A DNA stretch of 64,000 nt from Papio anubis (Eukaryota > Chordata > Mammalia > Primates > Cercopithecidae). Below the pieces are notes generated by a model, which worked only from the letters and a program-made list of their open reading frames with translations, did no database searches and was not told the origin of the DNA. Position 1 is the first letter of the stretch, and the number at the start of each line of letters is the position of its first letter. This document shows, one piece after another, positions 57,601 through 64,000 of this stretch. The position numbers and the translations under genes are program-made. The DNA is taken from the NCBI RefSeq assembly GCF_008728515.1, contig NC_044984.1, positions 95,465,181-95,529,180 of the forward strand, read 5' to 3'.

Positions 57601-58901
57601 TGAAATATTTGATAAGTAAATTAACATGTAAAATTGATTATTATGGTACCAGGCATAGAATAAACTTCAGCTAATTTATTTCTTCCAGGAATCCAAATAA
57701 CCATTTTGCCTTAGACTCTTAAGGGCAAATATTTACATAATTAGGAAAATGCTAAGCAAAATGGTAAAACAAGAAGTACATCCTGTATGTCTTCTCACTT
57801 AACCTTCAATTAATCTTTTCTCCCTTTCTGACTCTAATGACTCTCCCAGTCCCCTCTCATTAGTGCTTTCATGCCTGTCCAGACTGCTCCCCACATGTCC
57901 TTGCCCCTCTCTACACTGCACCTCACCTAGTAAAACTTCCCTCAAATATGCCTCAGGCTCTGGAACTACCTTTTCACTCAACCATATAGAGCTTACCTGC
58001 CTGGAACGCCCCTGGAAGTCCCACTGGCTAGCTTTCTCATAGCTGAATTCCTTCTGGAACACGAATTGCTAACAATGGCTATATGTATGATCATGTTCCT
58101 TCTCCCAGGACTGTGTCCATTTTAAGAGGGGTATGCTGTGTCTTAACCCCAAACGGATGACTCTATAATGATGTCATTCCAGATAAGCTGGCACTGGGGC
58201 AATATTTTGGGGGCAATGGCATCATCTTTGCATTCCTCGAACATATCCACAGGGTTTGTGCTTTAAGGCTGGACATTTATATACCCACTAAAGAAAGTCT
58301 TGCCCGCACATGCACTATACAGTAAAGCATGCCTCTCCCCACAGGTCTATATCATTACGTTAAATCAGACAACTTCAGCATCTAGAGGCTCCAAAGTGTA
58401 CTGCATGACTGAAATCAAGCATGAAGATCACAGCTGCAATCACTGTTAATGCTTTAAAGATTTGGAATCTTCAACTGAACAAATGGCAATTATTTAACAT
58501 GTTTAAATAATTGTAGCTTGTGGTCAGTAAAATCTATCCTTCAAAGACTATATAAGAATATTTATTTATAATTGTGTTTTCCATTTTAAAAGTTTTTCCA
58601 AGACAACGATAATTCTTTGTGCAGCTAAGAGCTGGTGTTTAGGAGAGTTTACACATAATAGAATTTTCTCATTAATATTTAAGTTTTCTTACATCTGTAG
58701 ATAAGGCAGAAATGCCTAGAAAAATTATGAAAATATGACATTTTTTGTTACTGCTGCAGAAAATAGTATAGCTAGCCACACGGGTTTTACTCATTCCAGA
58801 ATTAGGCAAAGTCACAGTGTTGTAAGCAAGACAAAAAACAACTGGAGTTCTCTACTTGTTGCATACATTTTCTAAAGTATAATGTAATAAAAATTCAATA
58901 C
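57601..58901. other. Intronic stretch, nothing recognised
   Basis: AT-rich with a pyrimidine-rich part over 57800-58020. No exon: nothing with SLC5A8 similarity until 58902. Confidence 0.5.
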
Positions 58902-59107
58902 CTTTGAACATTGTGTATTTGAAAAACACTAGTAGTAAATGGCATTTCTGTGGTTGTCATCAAATTTGTCTCGTTGTATGTGCTGTTACAGCCTTGGATA
59001 TCAAGCTGCAATGGCGACGTTCTCTCAGGAAGTGGAGGATACATTTGCGCTCCAATTCCAACCCATAGAGAAGTAGCAAATCCAGCCATCAGACCAACAA
59101 GTGCTCC
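58902..59107 (-). CDS. SLC5A8: SLC5A8 coding exon (membrane helix and glycosylated loop)
   Basis: The 206-bp exon encodes GALVGLMAGFATSLWVGIGA, then QMYPPLPERTSPLQLDIQ, GCNSTYNETNLMTTTEMP and FTTSVFQIHNVQ(R). The first part is a membrane helix, the second an extracellular loop with two N-glycosylation sequons (NST and NET) and a single Cys. The acceptor is TTGTTTTACAG and the donor GTATTG (revcomp of 58901-58896), weaker than consensus. It starts in phase 0 and ends in phase 2. The only differences I notice against remembered human sequence are conservative. Confidence 0.96.
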
Positions 59108-60515
59108 CTGTAAAACAAGAATGCTTTTAAAAGAAAAATAATACAATTTGCTTTGATGTCAAAATTAACATTAGAAAGCCAAGTTCAACATGGCACAAAA
59201 TTATAAAACCCACAAGGGCAGAAACATTCAGTGCTCGCTTCTCCCAAGACAGTGCTCAGCCCATAAAAATCTATTGAATAAATGAACAAGTGAATAAATG
59301 AATGAAAGGTAGTGAGGCAGGGAGGGAAAAAGGAGTGAGAAAGCCCACTTTGAAGGAAGGCAGATAATCTGCTAGTGAAAAACCTGGACATGGTTTAAAA
59401 AAAAAAAGATACTGTTCACGGCAGGAGAAATAGTATGTTATTCTCCCATTACCGTCCCCAGAAAAGGGCATGTTAGCTTAGTCAGCTACAGCTCTTCTGG
59501 AGGAAATGCATGCTGGCAACAAATGCCAAATGTCAAAAGTTGATTTTTAAATACACTTTTCTGATACTTAACAAACTAATGCATTTCATCATGCAAAGAG
59601 TCTAATCCAAGCTTCAACATTCTGAGGTGGACATAAACAAATCTCTTTCATTGTGATTAATTCCTACAAAAGTAGCTTTTCATATGACATTTCATTGAGG
59701 ATAATAAATAATAACCACAATAGTCCTTATTAATATCTGCCTTACCAATTCCTAATGCCTTATAAAGAAAACAGAGTTCCAAATGTGAAGTCAGAGTTGA
59801 ATGGCTATTCTATATCTGAAGCAACTGTACATACATTATCAGTTTTTCCTGAACTACATCTTATAGCCAGACTGAACCGGTGGTCTTTCTTCTGGGTTTC
59901 AGAGAAATAATTTCTAGCTCATTTATTCCAAACAAATGTTAGCACTTCTAAGCACAGATATGTCTAGGTAGAAGGACAGAGATATTATGTCTTTCTGGAA
60001 AATATTCCCAATTATGATCATCCCTTTGGGGCTAAATCATGTTGTGGGAGCTACAGCTTTAAATGTCAGGAGTAGAAAATTCCTGGCCAAGGTGGTAAGA
60101 GTGTGTTGCATCTCTTTGCTGTGCTATGGCTATTCACAGAAATCCTAAGTTTTACTGCCCTTAAATCGCTCATATCTGAGCCTATTGATCTCTTTTAAAT
60201 CCTAGCTATTAATTTTTGAGAAGGGCAAGTAGGTAAGTGCACAAAAAGATGTTGCTCCTTTAGTTATATTGTGAATATTTAAAATTGCCCTATGTGGTTC
60301 TGGAAGTTTCCATTGAACTTCACACTTTTAGGGTCCCTATACATAGTACTTCCTTGTATACTCCACTAAAGTCAATAGAAATAATTTAAGTCATCAAGAC
60401 AAGTAGCTAATGACAAATCTCAAAGGAACCATATCTTTACAACCGAGAAAACTGTGTAGAGCTGCTAGTATAGTTCAAAAAGTAATCCTCACACATATTC
60501 ATTCTTTGTACTTAC
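59108..60515 (-). other. SLC5A8 intron, 1.4 kb
   Basis: A phase-0 intron. 59205-59310 looks like an L2 tail (CTATTGAATAAATGAACAAG, TGAATAAATGAATG). The rest has no exon or named repeat. Confidence 0.7.
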
Positions 60516-60602
60516 AATTGAGTTGGCAAAGGGAACCAAAATGCCCAAAGCGAACAGGCCCATAAGTGGTCCACCAACCATACCAAATATGCTGAGTGCT
60601 GC
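60516..60602 (-). CDS. SLC5A8: SLC5A8 coding exon (SLC5 core helix)
   Basis: The 87-bp exon encodes 29 residues, AALSIFGMVGGPLMGLFALG then ILVPFANSI, in phase 0 at both ends. It is part of a conserved core helix of the sodium-solute symporter fold; GMVGGPLMGLF is a hallmark of SLC5A8 and close relatives. The acceptor is ATTTTTGTAG and the donor GTAAGT (revcomp of 60515-60510). The preceding exon lies beyond the right edge of the window; I looked for it in 60603-63980 and did not find it. With the other four exons it gives 200 C-terminal residues of a ~610-residue protein. Confidence 0.96.
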
Positions 60603-63600
60603 CTACAAAAATAATACGACATCAGCAATTAGCAATCTCAAATCCAAACTAAAATGTTTCAAAGCCATTTCATCAGGATAATGATTTAAAGTATTCAGCC
60701 TCCTTCTGAAAATCATAGTTTTAGTCATGAAAGCCTTGTCACTGGAAAAGACGTCATTACAACTTACAAGTTTCTGCGTCTCAGTCTCAAGTATCCATCT
60801 GTTTCTACAGGTAGCCTCAAAAAAGGCCACACAACACAAAGAAGATAAAGAGGCCTGAGACAATGGGAGTGCCTATATGAATGTATAAATCATGAATGAT
60901 ACCTCTCCTCTTAGCATTGCTCTTGCAGATGTTTATAAATCACAGCACTCCTTTGTGCTTTGATCATCTCAAAATCCTCTCAAAACTGTGGACAAGTACT
61001 ACTACGTGACCAGAGAGGAGGATGAAACCCGTTGGCCATTCCTGATTTGGTTCCTTAAGGATGAAGCTAGAATGATAAATATGATTTTTAAAAGACTGAT
61101 CAAATCATATAGAAATAGATTTAAAATCTAATCAGATAACTGCAACCTCTGCTTTGATGTAGAGATACCAAATCCAGGATAGTGAAAAAGTTTTACCGTG
61201 CAAACATCGCATGAGGTAATGCAACTAAATGAAGCTTCCAAGAGATATATGATTCCAATAATCAAATGCCCAGTTCTTAAGAATGGACAGAACCATAAAA
61301 GAAGAGCAGGGAATCACTGGTTTGCCCAGAGAGGAGAGGGGTTTAACAGAACAGAATGAATGGATCAAAGAGAAAATATCATGTCAAGGAAATATTAGAG
61401 GAAATAGTGCTTGTTGTTATTGTTGCTGTTGTTTTAAATAGGCCTACTTCATGAAAGAAGAAAAAGAGGTGGTACCAAGTAGAGAGGAGAACTAGTGTTT
61501 AAAATGATGTGAACTTAAGGATGTGATCCTGAGTCAGTTTACACAGAGTACAGTCAGAAGGGAGACAGACTCCACTGCAAGAGGTCATATGACCCACAAA
61601 GCAAGTTATGACTGTGTGATCTGTGAGCAGTTTTGGAGACATAAGAAAGATACCCCAAAAAGATCTATAAGAGGAAAGAAGAGGAAAGAAGACCTTGGCT
61701 GGAGATGAAGCAAGGATGAACTGGCTTGGAGTTATGATGACTCTGCTAGAACATGTCATTGTATATAATCAGGCCATAGCTGATATATGGAAAAAGGGGA
61801 ATCAACTACAATAAGAGCTCCAGGCACTAATGCAGACTATGAAGAAAGCACATTCTGTATGACTGGCTATGGTTTAGGAGTGCTGGACAGGCTTGGAGCT
61901 CTGGATCTAATTCATTCACTCATATAACCAGAGATGAGATCAAACTATTTTAACAGGTGGTATGCCCTAAGCAACAACCAACCAGAATGGCCCCAAGCCT
62001 TAGGACTGAAAAAGATCCTGGAGGACCCCTACTTTGCCAGTATTAGCCTTTAAGTTTCTAGGTCAACAGGAGGTCCAGGATCCCAGAGGAGCAGCCCAAG
62101 TGGCCAGGGAAATTTCAGGGAGCACTTACGGTGATCAGATAATAGGATATTTATGAGCCTAACTACATTATTAGTTAACATTCGAGCTAAAGTTGTTAAT
62201 GTCTTGCTTTGTCCTGGGCACTGCAGTAGGCACCAGATATTTGATAGACGGTTGAACAACAATGTCATCTTCCCCACCTTCATGGATTACAGGCTATTCA
62301 GTAAAACAGACATTAGATAAATAACTGCAATAAAGTTTGACAATAGAGATGATAAAGAAAGTACAAGGTGCTCCTGAAACATTTAGCAGAAGGGAATGCA
62401 AACGTATCCAGGTAACAGGAAAAGTCTCTTTAAATAAGTAAAGTGTTAAAATGAAAACTGAAGAATAACTAAGGCTTAGGCAGTGGACAAGGTAGAGAGG
62501 AAGGTGTTGCAGTCAGAGAAGTCTATGCCAAGGCCCGTATGCTAAAGACAGTGAGGTGACCACAGGGTTCAGGAAGAAGACACTGTTCTAAAGATTGGTC
62601 TGTCCTCTCCAGGCCCACAGCTCCACAGGAGCAGGAGGGAGTTTTCCAACACAAAATGCTCTCTAATCAGAAGAGCAAATGCCACAGGAGGTGGAAGACC
62701 CTTCAGGTAAATAAACAAAAAAAAAAAATTTCAATGAAGTGTTTCTACTTCTGAGAAGATAAACATACATTTCTCTATTCCTCCTGCTAATAAAATTAAA
62801 AACCCTGACATGCCATATAAAATAAACATAAGACGACTCTGAAAGGTGGAAAGAAGGCAGCCCACTAGGGACCCTGGACCTGAAGAATGGTACAGTGTGA
62901 GTTCCCTGAATTTTCTTTTTGCTTCATGTATTCCAGCCTGAGAGTCAAAGAGGCCAGCTAGCCTCGAAATGGCAACAGACACAAGCAAAAATATAAAATA
63001 AGATTAAAACCCCTCATAAAGGCCTGTTCTCTCTCTAGTCACAGGGCCAGGAAAGGAGCAGCCTATGAAGATGGAAAACTCTTAGACCCCAACCACTCCA
63101 TTCCACAGAATAATCTGTTCACCCCACCCATGCCCATGCCAGCCTAGATTCCATACCCCCAGCCTATCACGAGGCACCCTTTGCCTCCCTGCTGGCAATG
63201 TCACAGGAGACCTAGTGGAAAATCGGGACTTTCACCATGGCCCAGCAGTGACAAAGCCACCTCCTCCATGATGTCAGTGAATTCTACCCTGTTGTCCTCG
63301 GATGTTCTGGGTGGTCCTAGTTAACCAGCTTCCCAGGGAAGCCTCTCCCCTTAAGTTCACTTTGCATCATCGTTGAGTCTTATATACCGTCTGATGCCCA
63401 TGCATTTTATTCTGGCAGTGCTAAGAGCACCAGAAGGATAGCAGGAGCAGGATGGTGTTGTGGGACAGATTTAGTCACCGGTCAGATGACTGACAGACCA
63501 GGAGGGTTTTCATCTAGAGACCATTCTCAGAGTTTGGAGGATCATTTCTCCTTTCTTATACTTGTATTCAATCCAGGTCAGTTACCAGGTGTTTTGTTCA

Positions 63601-63980
63601 CAAAGAGAGATTAAGCTATGCTTGTAAGGGTAACCTTTGATCTAAGGTTTGTGAAAGTTGCATCATGCTGAGGTAACCTGATCTCTTGGAAATCCAGTTG
63701 GAAATCCCCAACCGGACAGATAGGACTGACCCTGTGAGTTGCTTGAGTGGCCTTATGCCTATCATTAATCGTATAGCCATGATACATCTCACTGTATACC
63801 ACACTCCACCCCTGACCCTGAGGGGGTCAATAATTGAGAGGCTGCCCGAGCTTGAAAGTGCACTCCATGGTCAGTCAAATCTTGAGAAACAGATCTTCTG
63901 TAGGACAGTTAGTACGAGTCGGTGGCACCCTCGGAACAATCTGGAATTGAACTGTATCATCACAGAGAGTATAGAGTAGA
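60603..63980 (-). other. SLC5A8 intron, partial
   Basis: No exon found. 62190-62580 resembles antisense L2 (TGTCCTGGGCACTGCAGTAG, CACCTTCATGGATTACAGGC). 62725-63300 may be an old L1M 5' part. 63360-63980 is unassigned, with a symmetry of LTR-like short motifs but nothing I can name. The frame at 63686-63979 is chance-like. Confidence 0.6.
62190..62580 (-). repeat. L2-type LINE, antisense
   Basis: The order TGTCCTGGGCACTGCAGTAG, CACCTTCATGGATTACAGGC, GACAATAGAGATGATAAAGA and GAAGTCTATGCCAAGGCCCG is as in complement L2. Confidence 0.6.
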
Positions 63981-64000
63981 TCTAGTGTCCAGCTGAGCAG

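Noticed and set aside
60603..63980. A further SLC5A8 exon toward the right edge
   Set aside because: I looked for sequence coding the residues before AALSIFG on the - strand and found none; it probably lies outside the window.

Overview
This is primate nuclear DNA, most likely from an Old World monkey (macaque or baboon type). It has spliced genes with vertebrate GT-AG introns, is AT-rich, and is crowded with Alu, L1, L2, MIR, MER5, MaLR and Tigger-type repeats. The monkey inference rests on two young Alu copies (near 44571-44871 and 51263-51542). Both carry the right-arm variant GAGATCCGGCC or a decayed form of it, where human AluY has GAGATCGCGCC; I associate that variant with the cercopithecoid AluYR lineage. 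The encoded proteins look primate.

Two genes lie tail to tail. On the + strand, 8442-25712 holds the last five coding exons of ANO4 (TMEM16D), followed by a 3' UTR that probably ends near 27275. On the - strand, 60602-45280 holds the last five coding exons of SLC5A8 (SMCT1, the sodium-coupled monocarboxylate transporter); its earlier exons lie beyond the right edge. All splice phases agree from exon to exon in both genes. The order ANO4 then SLC5A8 matches the human 12q23 arrangement. They are not an operon and have no obvious joint function: ANO4 is a TMEM16 scramblase/channel and SLC5A8 a lactate, butyrate and nicotinate importer.

Layout: 1-8441 is ANO4 intron with an old L1, a HAL1-like fragment, L2, MIR and Alu. 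8442-25712 is ANO4 exons and introns; the last intron holds two antisense L1s. 25713-27275 is 3' UTR. About 27300-44000 is intergenic: a THE1 solo LTR, a second MaLR LTR, L1M/HAL1 with a Tigger-type insert, half a MADE1, L2, and a 5'-inverted L1 inside a MER5A. 44000-45405 is the SLC5A8 end with a lineage-restricted Alu nearby. 45406-60602 is SLC5A8 introns and exons, including a minisatellite and a three-layer nest (Alu in a 5'-inverted L1 in an older L1). 60603-63980 is SLC5A8 intron.

I see no undescribed protein system. The most unusual structures are rearrangements among repeats: a 152-bp block apparently copied from one antisense L1 into its neighbour at a TCCTTT microhomology, two independent L1 5' inversions with clear target-site duplications, and a diverged minisatellite filling most of the last SLC5A8 intron. 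All repeat family names come from memory of consensus sequences, without a database search.
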